Shown: positions 22,241 to 35,700 of the stretch, piece by piece
Numbering within the stretch: position 1 is the first letter of the stretch
Layout of the letters: every line of letters starts with the position of its first letter
Assembly: GCA_028622995.1 (NCBI GenBank)
Contig: JAJQJQ010000012.1
Span: 930,001-994,000 of the forward strand
DNA from: Panagrolaimus kolymaensis
Taxonomy: Eukaryota; Nematoda; Chromadorea; Rhabditida; Panagrolaimidae
DNA length: 64,000 bases
Reading direction: 5' to 3'
The notes under the pieces: model-generated
What the model saw: the letters and a program-made list of their open reading frames with translations, nothing else
Told to the model about the DNA's origin: nothing
Database searches by the model: none
Translations under genes and position numbers: made by a program

Positions 22241-25200
22241 ACTAAATATTAATTATTCATTGTATACTCAAGCAACGAAATCATATTCCTTTATTTTTAA
22301 CTACGCATTTGTATACTTATTAATTTTATGCCAAGTTTCGCGTTCTCTTTTGACCTCTTGTTTCTTCATGTTGATCACTTTTGTTCGTGAATTTTTGTCT
22401 TGTTTTTTTTGTTTGCTTTTGATTTAGTTGTGCTAGTCTTCATATTATTGGTGCTATCTGTTTTTCATTTAATTTTGTTTTCATTAATTGAACAAAATTC
22501 TCTCATGTTTAATAGTTTTTTCTTTGTTATAATAAATACATTCATATAAGTGTTATATTTTTCTCATATTCTTGCTGCTCCTTGATTGGAGTTAATTTTT
22601 CTTTTCTTTGATATATTTGTACAAAAACAACAAATCACATTTACCAACAAAGTGAAACATCCGAAAAGCCCGTAGCATGTTATCTTTCTAATTACTAAAT
22701 CAGTGAAGCTAAAACAGCTATGAATCGAAAGCTAAATACTTCGCAATTGTAAATATTTTTTTTAATCAAAACATTTTTGTAACGACGATGATATAGGATA
22801 CAGTAAAAGGCGTTAAAAAAAAAACTTAAAAAATCCTAGTTATCAAATAAAAAAATTTACTGATCCAAATGGAATTAATACAAATTGATTACACAAGGTT
22901 CATGAATAATAATGATATTAGAAATGGAAACCAAATATGATTCAAAACGAACGATAGATAGACTTACTTATAAATTTGTAAAAAATAAACAGATTTGAAA
23001 TTGTCAACGACAAAAAAATAATGATTGCTGCAGAGGGATTTTTTTCATTTACTCATTCACAAATAATCAACCTTTGCTATGCAATAATTTCACTGAGTCA
23101 TATTATTGATAAAAACAAAATCAAACAACCAAATGCCGGCTTTTACAGTTAAAAGCTAGCTATTGGGTTTTCAAACCTTATGGTAAGAATAAATAAAATT
23201 CTAAAGTGTTTGTATTTTTATTGTTTTGAGAAAGTTAGTAACATTTTCAAAAAGTTTTGTTTTAAAACTATAAATTTATTATTTGTTTTTTTTGGAATTA
23301 TAATTGAAGTTTAGAAGCAGCGATGATCTTAATTCACTTAAAAATAAAAGAGAGATATTTGTCGTCGATTTAACTTTGCTGCGATCAAAAAATCAAATTT
23401 TGTAATCAATAGAAAAATTTTAAACCATTCAAGCACTTTATAAAAAGATGTTAGTAAAACGTTGTCTAGGTGTTTTAGTAATATTTTTTTTACCTTTTTG
23501 ATTTTTGCGCGTTGTTGTACAAAGTATACGGTAGTATTTATAAATTTTGAAAGCTAGTTTGCTTGCAATTATACATACTTTGAGCTTTCTCGAGGTTTTT
23601 ATTATTATTATAAAAAAATTAAATTAATTTTTAAGAGGCCTTTTTTAATTTAAAATAAAATTTTTAATCAAAAAATTGTTTTTCTTCATCATCTTTCTTT
23701 TTCATTTTCATTTCTAGTTTATTTTAATGTTTTATGTTGAAACTTTTTTTTATGTTATGCATTTTTCGTAATTTGATGCCTTCTTTTTTCCATAAAATTT
23801 TTAAAAAAATGTGAGTGTTTTGGAAAAAAAAGTTTGTAACGTTGTTGTGGTACTACCATTCGCCCTTTTTCCTCTCTCACTTTTTTACATACAGATTCTT
23901 TAATCAAGGATCGTGTGTTTAAAAACGTTGGGTGTTGTTGTAAAAAATAATGGCGAACCTATGTATGTATCATACACACATTTTGTTTGAATAAATTTTT
24001 TTTCAAACATATAAAAAAACCGGTCCATGTTAATAATAATAAAGTTTTTTCCCTCCATAAATAAATTTTTTAATTTTTTTTAGAGCTGTTTTAAAATGAA
24101 GGAAAGAATCCAGTAGTAGTTAGTTCGTTTGTTGCAGGCAGGCAATAATAACTGGAGAGGAGAAGAAGAAGAAATGAAGGGAGTTATAATTCGCATTCAT
24201 CTTGATTAATTCATTATTAAATAAATGGGGGAAAAAAGAAACGAAGCAGCCCAATCCCAACCAGCGCCGCCTGTTTGTCCCTCGCTTTTTTCTTCATCAT
24301 CTTTTCGTTGTCTTTTATTTCTTCGACGAAGAAAAAAATGTATTTTTTATCCACTTATTTTTTCTTATGTTTAAGCGAATCACACAAAATAATAATATTT
24401 CGAAACTAATTTTGCACTTTCACATTCATTCGACAACTACGATGACTGCAACACCACCAACTAAATAACTAACACAACACAGCATAGAAGCAAGCAGCTG
24501 TTGTCGTGTGTTAAAAAAATACATATTTTTATATTTTTGGGGCGATGGAAGAGAAGAGGAGTTGTTGGGTTGTTGTTGTGCAGCACAGAAAGAAAAAATG
24601 TTGTGTATGTTGGAGACATTTTTTTAAATAAAACTTTTTTAAAGACTAAATTGAAATATTTTTTTTGTTTGTCCACAAAAAAATATGAATAAAGATAAAA
24701 CATATGCATGTTTTGGTACCATCACCACCAACTACCATGAGGAGGGATGAGCAAAGTAACAATAAGAAGAAGATATTCCAGAATTTTTTCTTCTTCGTGT
24801 GTTTCAAATAAATTTTAAAAAAATGTTGTAAGAAAAAAGAAACAGCAACATCGTCGGGCATCTTCTGTGAAGAGAGAGAGAAATAAAATGCAATTAAAAT
24901 AACGAAGAAAAAAAAATATATGGAAGACCGGGTTTTTCCTCCGTATATTATAAAATTATATTTTACACCAACCAAATATACAGCAATAACTACTAACTGG
25001 TTATAAAATCTATTAGTTTTCAAACACGCATACATATATTTTTTTTTCTTCAACAATGTGTAATTTCCTTTCCTCTCTTCTTTGCATCTTTCTTATTTTC
25101 TTCTCCATCACCAATTGAAACATAACATTATCGTATTCCCTTTCAGTTTAAAATATTATTATTTTTTTGCTCTTTGCTTAAGAGTTGAAATCCTCTCTCT

Positions 25201-26850
25201 TCCCTCCTCCTCCTATTATTTATTTATACATATATATCGAAGAAAAAGAGAAAGAACGAAAGAGCGAAAGAAGAATAAATTTTTTTGATCGCTTTTTAAT
25301 GTTGTTGGTGGTGGTGGTTGGTAGTTTTTTGTTTAGAGCGAGTGTGCGGTAGTGGTGTTGAAAAAAGAAAATGGTAGTGTTGGTTCGGACACAATGAAGA
25401 ACGCAAAATAAAAAAATAATTTTTGCGAACGATGGGTCGTCGTCGTTGTCTTTATTTCAACATTATAATAATAGCAACGCGCTTTTTGAGAACCTCTCTC
25501 CAGCGACGACGATTGCTGCTCCAAAAAATTTAATGATTGGCTTTTAGCGTTTATATTATATATTTATATATTGTTGTTGTTTAAGGGTTGGTTAAAAAAT
25601 AAAATAAAAGAGAGGAACGACGATGAAGAAAAAAATATTATATTATTTGTCGAAGTGTTGTGTTGCTGGGTGGTGTGAGTAAGTTCGTCGTCGTTCGTGT
25701 ATATTTATTTATTTTTAAATATTTTTGCTTTATGTTAAAAAAAGAAAACGGGTCCATCGAAAAATAAAATAAAGAAGAAGAAATTATTATTTTTCGGGTG
25801 TGAGTCTAAAAAGCACTTTTTTGCGATGCGATTACTGCAAGCTTTAAAAAAAATATTTTTCTTTCTGTCGCATTAAATATATGTTGAATGGAAAAACTCC
25901 GACGACCGTGTGCTGCTTGCTTGTGTTTGCGGGGAGGCCGCCGCGGTCTTTTATTAGTTTTGTGGTAAAAAAATATTTCTTAATGTTGTTGAAACGAACT
26001 AGAGCAAAAACGAAAAAAAAGATAGATTTTTGCGGGTTTTTGTGGTAGTGGACACTGTGGATGTGTGTGTATGTCTTCTTTTATTTTTATGCTGACATTG
26101 AATAAAAATAAAAAACCCTAAATGAAAAATGCAAAAATGTAATGCGCGCGTCCTCTTCTCTCCCGCTAAACATTGCAGAAAAATAAAACTAAATAAAACA
26201 GTTGGGGATTGATAGAAGAAGAGAATAAGCTCGGCCTTTATATTATTAAAAATGTTTGTCGTGTCCTGCGCTTGATGGAGTTAGTTGTCGCCTGCCTGTT
26301 TACCATTTCTTTATTTCGATTAAATGTATTTTTTTTTTGTGGTAGAATGGTGCATCCTTGCACTAACCCATCCTTTCCTTTCACCCTCCCAATTTTTTAT
26401 GTTATTATTTTACCACCATTATTGATTTTATTATTTCGATCACAAAAAAATGTACCATTATTTTTTTACAAACAGCGCACCACTCAACACTCATCACATG
26501 CCATGGTAAAAAAAAGGCCTCATTTTAAAACGTGTGATAGGTTCTTTTTCTTTACTCCAAAATGTCACTCTTTCAAAACATTTATTTCTTTACTTTTTTT
26601 GCTCTCTGTGCTTCTTTCTGTCTATCGCAAAAGTCCAGTTACCGTTTCTTTCTTTCTAGTAATAATTGCGCGCGCTTGGTCGACACGATCGATTGACATT
26701 TGTTTTCTTTAACAATCATAAATTAAAGAATGAGCCTGTTTATACTCATTTGACTCAGAATTTCGTGCGCTTTTCAATGAATGTATTTATTTTTTTCTTT
26801 AAAATAAAATTAAAAAAAGATTTATTGAAACGAGTTTTTTCTTTCCAGCC
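22241..26850. other. Long gene-free low-complexity region
   Basis: 4.6 kb with no supportable exon. It starts with the unc-34 3' UTR, then is dominated by A and T runs, GAAGAAGAA and TTCTTC tracts and GTTGTTGTT repeats, with a small GC-rich island near 25925-25945. The right end must contain the promoter of the next gene; TTTCCAG ends two bases before its ATG, which suggests a UTR intron or trans-splicing. Confidence 0.5.
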
Positions 26851-29096
26851 ATGGATTTCTTACAGGCATCAATAGATGCCGCATTAAAATCATCAGATCT
26901 TCAAAATGGAGATTATTTAGAAGATGAAAATATGGATGATACAGAATTTGATGAAAGTGCTTATAATGGATTTAACATCGATGATATAAATTCATACGGT
27001 GATGATGGAAGCCCAGAAAATCATGATTCCCTAAATGGCGATGACCAGCCTCCAATATTAGAAGAACCAGGCTTTAATGAATCTGCACTTTCAACTTTAA
27101 GTCAAGTATTAAAAGTATGGGTTTTTTGAAAATTTGGGGGTAAAAAAGAGCTGGTAATTTTTAGGCCAACACAAATGGTAATACAACCTTACCAGCCTCA
27201 GCTCGAGCTTACCAAGAAGAAGTGATACCATTAGAAAAATGCAAATTTAATGGTAATCGATTACAAATTGATGAATGCAAATATGAATTTGTAAGATTAA
27301 ATGTTCGAGCAAATGTTTATTTTCGTTGCGTTGTATGTTATGGAATTTATCAAAGGAGAAGAGCATGTAAGTAGTTTTAGCACCTTTAAAAATACAATAT
27401 TTACAGACTTGTTCCTCTTTTTTTTTCAGTGGTAACAAAATCAGGTATAAACGTTGATGTTCCATCAGTGGGAAGTTTAAAACTTGTAACATCCACGGGT
27501 GAAATCCGTGGAAATCCTGATCAACCATCGGGGATTCCACATTGCTGCGAAATTGAAAAATATCGTGAAACCATTGATGATGAAATTAAAAAAGAAATTA
27601 AAAAAGATGTTATTAAGAAAAATTCATCTTCAATGGATCCTCTTACTTTAATAAACCAATCCATGGCAAATAATAGTTCCCATAATCTTAACAGCAGTGC
27701 AATCGATGATGAACAAGTTGTTCCTGCAGAAAAATGCAAATTTATGGATAAACGATTAGAAATTGAAGGATGCCGATATGTTTTTTCAAGAACTCAATCA
27801 GGCCCACGTGATTATTATCGTTGTACGGCTTGCATTGCATTATATCATAAGCGACATTTTCGTAAATTACCTACGCCCAAAATAGGATCATTATCATTGG
27901 TTCGAGAAACAAACGTATTAACTGGAAATCCTGAAATGCCTCGAGGTTTGCCACATATTTGTGACAACTTTAGTTTACATTGTCAACAAGTTCGACCTGA
28001 AATTAAACCTAAATTTCGTCCACCACCTCCAGCATTATCAGGTATTTATGAAGCTGCTCGACAAAAATGGACTCCAAGTTTACAATCTCTTTCATCTCGT
28101 CAAAATTTATCATCTCCACTTCTTCGAAGTCCAACCATTACAAATGGAAGCAGCAACGGACATGCTAAAAGACAAAGTGATGGAAATGGCAATGAACCAC
28201 ATCCAAAATTTCGAAAACTCATTGAAGAAGTTATGGGACCAGCTCATCCTCCAACAACTCAATACAAAATTTATAAACCTCTTTCAAGTTCAAGCAATGT
28301 TGCTTCTCCTCCATCTTTGGTAAGCCGTTCCTCGATTTTCTGATTTTTTTTATTTATATTTTTGTTTATTTTTCAGAAGCATGGTTCGACAGGTTCTTCA
28401 ACCAAACATGAAGATGATGATAGTGAATACACTTATCCTCATACAAATGATTTACAAACTCCTCCATCCAAAATGCTTCCAGATTGTGATCTTTCATTCT
28501 TACAGCGTCGAGAACTTTTGAATTCATGCTATTCTCAATTCCCTAAATTTCCAAATCAAGGTCGAATCATAATTTTTTCTGATACAATCTTAAAAGAATT
28601 TAATCCCAAAAGTCTTAATCCTTCTATCAGTATTGTTAGAGCTGAATTTCCTTTAACTCCTACGCATCTCATTTTTGGTTTATTCCGTAAAGCTCAAGCT
28701 GAACATGATTGCTTTTCAAAAACTAAGCATGTTTTCTTTACCCTTGGTTATGATATTATTCGATGTTTGGATGTTGAATCGTTAAGTCGCAAAATTAATA
28801 TTGTTCAAAATGAATTCTTTCAAATGCGTGCCTTTTTTGATGAACTTGAACGTGGAATTACACTTTATTTTGTTACGGTTCCCGAAATGGGAGTTTTAAC
28901 GGATGAAATTCGAGCATTTAATAAAGGTATGAAAACTCTTATTTCCCAAAGAAGTCAAGATAATATGATTGTATGTGATTGGGCTCATGAATATGCAACA
29001 TCCCAAATGTCGATGGCAAATGTTGAAGATAGAATTAATCAACTTATGACTAAAATGTCATCCATGTGCGGCATTGAACTTCTTGATGAAGACTAA
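26851..29096 (+). CDS. Protein with two FLYWCH-like modules and a degenerate SGNH-like domain
   Basis: Four exons (26851-27114, 27165-27366, 27430-28319, 28377-29096), 691 aa. An acidic N-terminus is followed by two copies of one module: CKFNGNRLQIDECKYEFVRL ... YFRCVVCYG ... GNPDQPSGIPHCC, and CKFMDKRLEIEGCRYVFSRT ... YYRCTACIA ... GNPEMPRGLPHIC. Spacing of Cys-x2-Cys and His-x-Cys with the aromatic core resembles FLYWCH (WRKY-GCM1) zinc fingers. After a Ser/Pro linker the C-terminal 200 residues resemble an SGNH/GDSL hydrolase: RIIIFSDTILKEF, KHVFFTLGYDIIRCLD, ITLYFVTVPEMG ... FNKGM. Catalytic Ser and Asn positions appear replaced, so it is probably not an enzyme and may bind nucleic acid or protein instead. 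The name and role are unknown to me; domain calls are by eye. Confidence 0.7.
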
Positions 29097-29554
29097 TTAT
29101 TATTAGACCAAATATTTGATCTCTTTCTTACTTTGTTCTGTTTGTTCTTCATGTTGTTAATTTTGTCGTTTTACTTTACCGTAATTTCTTCTATGCTTAA
29201 AACCAACAACAATGGTCAAAAATTTATAACATTTTGATCATTCGATTTCGCAAAAAAATATATTAATTATGCATGTTTGATCTCCTTTTATTACTTTATT
29301 ACTTTACTATATAATCTTCATTCAAAATGGTTCTCTTTCCTCCTCCTCGCCTTAAAAACCAGATAAATGTTATTTCTTGCTGCCTTTTTTACCTCTTCTT
29401 TTTTATCTTCTTGTTTGCACATATTGTTATTAATTAATTTGAATTGAAAGCAAAAGAAAACATTATATTTATCGAATCTCATGGTTTTATTTTTTTATTA
29501 TTCTCTTTGCATTATAATCTTTTTTTAATTAACAATAAAATATTTTATGTTTTC
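29097..29554. other. Convergent 3' UTR region
   Basis: AT-rich stretch between two converging stop codons. It contains AATAAAATA-type poly(A) signals near 29533-29541 and nothing else of note. Confidence 0.4.
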
Positions 29555-31201
29555 TTATTTGTCATTATCACTCGAAGGAGCACTATGAGAACGAGATGTA
29601 TTGGAATTTTGACTACTTGAAGTTGAGCTGCTTGAATTTGGAATGAATTCAGTGTAGGCGATACCATTGGGTGTTTTCATTTGCTTCGAAACACCTTGTT
29701 GAGAACCAAATGGTCGAGGATTTCTTTCTCTCGCAAATCGTCGTCTTACAAGAAGCGGTTGTCTATTTATTGGAACTTTTACCAAAAGCTTGAGATTCAC
29801 TGGATCACATTGAATTGGAGTTTCTTTTGAAGTTTGTGCAATGCTAACCCTAAAAATTTCAAAATACAAAGGTTTAGTTTTCATTAAAATGCAACTTACA
29901 GCCGTGAAGCTTTGATTTCGATTTTAAGTATTCCTTTATTGCAATTATCCTTTTCGTCTTTCATTTTTCTTAATTCTTTTGCAACAATTACATTAATATC
30001 ATCAGCCATTTTAGGGTCGATATCCATTTTTCTATCAGCTTTCAATGCAACATTCATTCTTTGCAACGCTACTTTTGATTCAGCCCTTTCAAGAACCGTT
30101 TGAACCTTAAAATATTTTGCTATAAAAACAGATACACAAAAAACAAAAGAAACAAACCCATTTTTTCGTTTTTAACGCATCTTGAATTTTTTTATGAGCA
30201 TCAGAAACACTTGCAATTGCAACTAAAAAAGGTTTCAATTATAAACACAATATGACATACAAAATTTTTACAATCATCAACCGAAAGTATCACATCACCA
30301 ATGTGAAATGTAGCTTCAGCTAAAGAACCATGAGATATTGATGAAACATAAACTCTATTTTCAAATGATTTTACATGTAAACCAATTTTAGCTCCAGGAA
30401 ATGTTGCAACAAATGCGAGAAGATAACTATAACCAGGTAAAATTTCAATTACAGGTGGAAGGTATTCGTTGATTTGTTTTTCATTTGTTAAAAATACAGT
30501 TTTTATTGGTCGCTTTACATTGAATATTATCTAAAAAAAACTAAAAGCTTAGACAGCGAAAAATGACAACAATAAAAAAAGAAAAGAAAATGCAAACTTA
30601 CTGAATGTGGTTCATTTTTGAATTTTTGCTTTATCAATGAATAAACTTTTCTTCGAGTTTCAACATTTATTCCATCAACACATCGAATCCAATCACCAGG
30701 TTCTAATATTCCTATAGCTGGTGAACCATCAGGTATTACAGCAACTATCAAAGATTTTGTTAATTGAAATTGTAGTTTTATTCCACCAGATATATCAATT
30801 TTAAGTTGTAATCGTTCAAAGAGTTTTTCAGGAAATGTTGGACCATAACCAAATGATAGTGGTGGATCAGCTTTTCGATATTTTTTAGGTACAGCAGTTG
30901 CAACATCCATTGTTACAGGATCGTTTGATGGTGGAAGCTTTACATTTGAAATTCCTGTTGTCGTTGATGAAGGTGGTGCTTGAGGTGGTGATGCAGATGA
31001 AGTTGGAGGTTTTAATGTTCGAACATCCTCTACAGCTGTAACTTGTTCTTGTTCAGGTGTTTCTTCCCTAAAAAATGTAATAGCAAAATGTGAAGATTAG
31101 AAAAATGAATAAACATACTGTTCAGTTTTATTTTCTGCCGTAGTATTATTTTCATCTCCTTGAGTTGATGCAGGATCATTCGAAGCATTGTTATCAGACA
31201 T
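29555..31201 (-). CDS. Tandem PDZ-domain protein
   Basis: Cytoplasmic scaffold-like protein of about 460 aa, seven or so exons, start at 31201 just after AATTTTTAG in the leader. The N-terminus is disordered (Ser/Thr/Glu/Pro-rich). PDZ 1 lies around IKLQFQLTKSLIVAVIPDGS, PAIGILEPGDWIRCVDGINV, with the ligand-binding loop degenerate. PDZ 2 lies around AKIGLHVKSFENRVYVSSIS, HGSLAEATFHIGDVILSVDD and a following helix. A charged helical stretch (VALKADRKMDIDPKM, AKELRKMKDEKDN) and a basic segment (RQPLLVRRRFARERNPRPFG) precede a Ser/Asn-rich C-terminus. Nematodes have several such PDZ-only proteins; I cannot name this one. It is 255 bp downstream of the next gene on the same strand. Confidence 0.7.
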
Positions 31202-31456
31202 GATGATGATTTCTAAAAATTGTGAAAAAACGATGTGAGAAAGAAAAACGAAAACAATGTCAAAATGGCTGCTGCACTGGAAATAATATGCAAATTTTGC
31301 GTGTAAAAAAACAATAGAAAATTGAGAAAAAATAAACTTTATGAATTCCTAATAACAATTTTTCCTAACATACATAAAAAAAAATTTCTAATAAAAAACA
31401 AAGTTATGCAAAGCAACAGCTTCACGAAGCATTGTCAAAATAATGAGATCGATGAA

Positions 31457-32286
31457 TTATGGAGAAACATTATTAGAATTTGTCTCAACTGCATTAACCT
31501 GAGGATCCTTATCATTTTCGCCTTGAAGAGCCAAATCACGCCAAAATCGTGTGATTCTATCTTTATCTGCTTCAGCTTCATCAATAGATTTATATTTGTC
31601 TTGAGACTTAAATTTATCAATCAAAAATGGATTCGTATATTTCTCAAGAACCTAAATTACAATAATCCATTATGTTTATTTAACCACTCTAACAAAATCT
31701 TACGGTTTTATAAAAAGCTGTATAAGCAAGGGCAATATTAATTCCATCACATCCTCCTTGAAATCTCTTCCAATACCAACCCATTAAAAAGAACAACGTT
31801 GCATGACGATCCCATAAAAGATCAGGAGTATTGCAACGAATTTTATAACATTGATCTCGAAGATCTTTTTCACTCCAATTTTGTGAATAAGTGTATGCAA
31901 CTGATAGGGCTGGACCAGAAACAAGACCAGCAATTAAAAATCGACCTTGAATTTTTCGACATAAATTTCTAATAACTTTTTTCGAATTATTTGTTGTTGT
32001 TTCAGGTGTAAGTTGGCGAAGGCGGTAAAACCGATAAATAGGATGAACAATAACACCACCTATAAATATATTTATGATAATGGGATGGTTTGATGAAATA
32101 TTTTTAAGTAAGCCTCAAAAAATAAATAATATTGTTACCAACGAAAGCTGAAACTTCAGCACATTTCATTGTCCACCATATAGCATATTCAATTCTTGGA
32201 AGATGAACCTGCGCAATAAAATCTTTTGTTTGGCCTTTGTACCAGAATTGAGTGAAATTCCAGACCCAAGGTTCGATACCTATCAT
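31457..32286 (-). CDS. Uncharacterised membrane protein, conserved-looking
   Basis: Three exons (32286-32139, 32059-31704, 31651-31457), 232 aa. ATG follows directly on CTTTTCAG, a likely trans-splice site. It has few clear membrane segments (WWTMKCAEVSAFVGGVIVHP; GRFLIAGLVSGPALSVAYTY; ALAYTAFY region) separated by basic loops, a CYKIRC motif and WDRHATLFFLMGWYWKRFQG. The Gly-rich segments and size recall small inner-mitochondrial-membrane proteins of the Tim17/complex I accessory type, and it may belong to a nematode domain-of-unknown-function family. That is a loose impression. The C-terminus is hydrophilic and acidic. Confidence 0.6.
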
Positions 32287-32782
32287 CTGAAAAGTACCAA
32301 TACTTATAGTATTATCTCTAAAACTCGCAGAAATACAAGATTTTTATGATCACCCGATGGATTAAAAAAATCACTAAGAATATATGTAATTCCATATTTT
32401 ATGAAAAAATTGAAAAATTTATTCACCCTATTCAAGAACGAAATACAAAAAAGGATTTAAAACAAAAATTAGTGTAAATCGAGAGGAGATAGCTATTCGT
32501 GGTTTGGAAGATTCAGGTAAAAAAATATAATAAAAGTCACTTTCAAACTCAAACTTTGAATGATTTTTTTTATGGTGGAATAAAATATTTTGCTAACTTG
32601 AATTAGCGAATTTTTTCATCGCGAGAATATTAAAAGGTTAGTGACATTTTGCCATTCAACCCTATCTAAACTAACTTCAAGCTATTTTGGTTGATTTTAT
32701 GCTATAAAGATACATGGTGTTATGTAATAAAACTAATTTATTTAAAATTTAAACAACAACAACGAAAAATTCAACAAGTAAA
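32287..32782. other. Spacer between BMS1 and the membrane-protein gene
   Basis: About 500 bp of AT-rich sequence between two genes on the same strand, longer than the usual operon spacer. No exon seen. Confidence 0.4.
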
Positions 32783-35700
32783 TCACATTTTAATTTCATC
32801 CAAAGCCGTTTTAACCCGGTATTTTTCACGTTTTGATAAAGTTCGACAAACATTCTTTTGAGTTTCTTTACGTTTCTTATCTCGTCGTTCATTAATTTCA
32901 GCGAGTTCTTTAACATGTTTGCGTTTACGAAGTTCAGATGCTTTATCGGCTTTTTCTTGATTGTCCTTTCCTACAGTTTGTAACATTTCCATCAGTTGTC
33001 GAGCTCGGCTTTCGTGAGGTTCCAAAATTACAGCAGTATGCTTCTTGACAAGTTCAGGCATTTTATGCTTTTTAGCAAGGTAATTAGCTTTGGCCGATTC
33101 AACATCTCCTTTGGGTTTGAGATCATACGGTAAATCACGTTGAAGTTTCTTTGGAATAAATAATTGACCTTTGATGTATTCAGGTTTTTCAACTTCGCGA
33201 TAATGTGAATCGACTTTATCAGCAGTTGTAATTCCAAGTTCATAACGAAGTCTACCAACTGTTTTCATTCCAAGCCATTTTTCCACTGGAGGAAGAAGTT
33301 TATCAGTGACAGGAGTATAAAATCTAGGAAGAGGTACTGTTGCCCATGATCGTAAAAAGACAATATCTAAAAACAAAACAAGTTATGATGATGATTAAGA
33401 GTATTGCAATCATACCACTCATTTTAATTTTATCTTCAAAAGTTGCTCGAAAAGCTCCATCAAGATGATTGTGTGCCTTCTTTATAAAACCACGAATTCC
33501 GCTGACAGTTTTAATTAGAGCTCCTTGAAAACGAGCCACTTCAAGAGATGAGTTAAACATTCCTTTGATGAAAGCAGTATTTTTATGAATTTCTAAAGGA
33601 TGACCAACGAGCTTCAATTTCTTTACCACTTGAATCGATTTATCCATAGCTAAAACACCGCCAGTTGCAGCAATTCGGAATCCTTGCTAAAATTATAACG
33701 TTAATCTCCCAAAATAAGTAGAAGTAAACTTACAATTTTCTCATCGATGGACTGAACAGCAACAAACCCAGTATTTTGAGCAACCAAAGGAGCCCAAAAT
33801 ACTCCATGACAGAACATATTTTGAGGAGTGTATTTGATGAAACGATTTCGCAAATTGTGATCTTGAATAGAATAAATGACAACCGTTTGAAAGCGTCTCC
33901 ATCCACAGGAAATAATCAAAGGATCACGAGATTTGAGAGTTCGATCATGCCAACGATGTTTTTTAATACGAACTTGAACAAACCCAAGATTTTGTTCACC
34001 AGGTAATAAGCCTCCAAGAATGTATGGCGCATGTGGATTAAAGTGATCAATGAATTCAACAGGAACATTATCAATTTCTACACGAACATACAGTCCTGGA
34101 CGAAAACCTTCCATGGCATATCTCTGCTCATCATCCATATCATCGAAAGCGCTCTTATTTCTCTAAAAAAATTTAACTTAAAATCATACACTAAAAAAAG
34201 AAGTAAAAATTACCTTTGATTGTTCATCCAATTCAGCTTTTAAAGCATTGTAAGGTTCTTTGATCTAAAATTAAAAATTATAATAGTTAATCATTTTATC
34301 TGTTACGAAGAACAAAATGGAACTAGCTTTTAGTATAATTCTTTTTAACTTACTTCATCATATTCCGCATCGAATTGTTTCTTGAGTCTCTCTTTCATTT
34401 GACGACGTCTTTCTGCCGCTTGCTCTTCAGTTTCAACTGATTTTTTCGTCGTTTCGTCTTCTTTTTTATCATCAGGGCCTAGCATATCTTCATAATCATC
34501 ATCATCACTACCTTCTTTTCCTGCTTCATTGTCGTCTCCGATACCTTCATCTTCACTATCAACGCCATCTTTTTGATCTTCTGGATCCCATTTTCCAGTA
34601 ACAAAGCAATCGCGAATTGAGTCACGTATATCATCTTCATTCCAATCTTTAATATCGAAAACAGCTTCTAAGGTTAAGAATGTAGATGAGGACGTTGCTT
34701 GCTTATAACAATAACCATCTTCAAGATCCTTGAATGATTTCTTCTCGCCTAATCGTTGAACACGGCGGTGGACACGAAAAATTCCACCAGTGAGATCATC
34801 ATCAGAGTCATTGTTAGCTTCAAGATCTTCACCTAAAAACTACAATATAACAAAGGAAAAATTTAAAAAACAAGCAAACCATTGTAATCATAAACGATGC
34901 GATGCCAATTTATTCTTGTTCGTTTCTTTCCTTTATATTGTGATAACGCTTTATTAGCAAGTCCGGACCATTTGTTCGCTCCATCGCCTGGATCACCTTC
35001 ACTTTCTTCTTCATCTTCGCTTTCGAAATCGCCTTCACTAAGATTTTCATTATGATCATCTATTTCTTCTTCCTCTTCATCGTCTTCCATTTCGACAGGA
35101 GCGTAATCATTCAAGAGTTTTAAAGATGATTTTTGAATTTTAGAATCCATAGTATCTTGAACATTTTCCAGTGCTTCAACCAATTCATCCTTCTTCTTAT
35201 TCTTTTGAAAAGCACCAGCACCTCCAGTTTCTATGTAAGTTGCATCTTTATCATAAACAATGCCACCAAGACCCGAGAAAGGTGCATATACAGCTCTTTC
35301 CTTTTCATTTAAACTTCGACGAATGCGTTCAGAATTAGGCATTGGACAAGGATCTGTTAAACGACTGACGTCTTTAACTCTAAGATCACCAATACCAGGT
35401 AAATGAACAGCACAGTGATTTTTCAGATGGCTTCCTCGAACCCAACCATACAGAGATACAGTACGATCGATGCGATCATTGGCACGAATTTCTTCTGGAT
35501 CAGTTAAATCTTCCATTCGATCAACAAGGATGTAAGGATGAGAGGTTCTCCAAAGAATAGGGCGAAACTTCATAACAGAAACAAAACGAGCGAGATTTTT
35601 GATTTCATTTGGAAGATAGTGTTCGTTAATAATACCAGAAAGATAGAATAATTTAGCTCCCTAAAACAGAAATGTAAATATTTACTAACTAAAGAAAGAA

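Noticed and set aside
24202..26712. ORFs up to 167 codons in the gap before the FLYWCH-like gene
   Set aside because: Composition is that of low-complexity T-rich DNA; no domain or splice site logic; codon use unlike the real genes.
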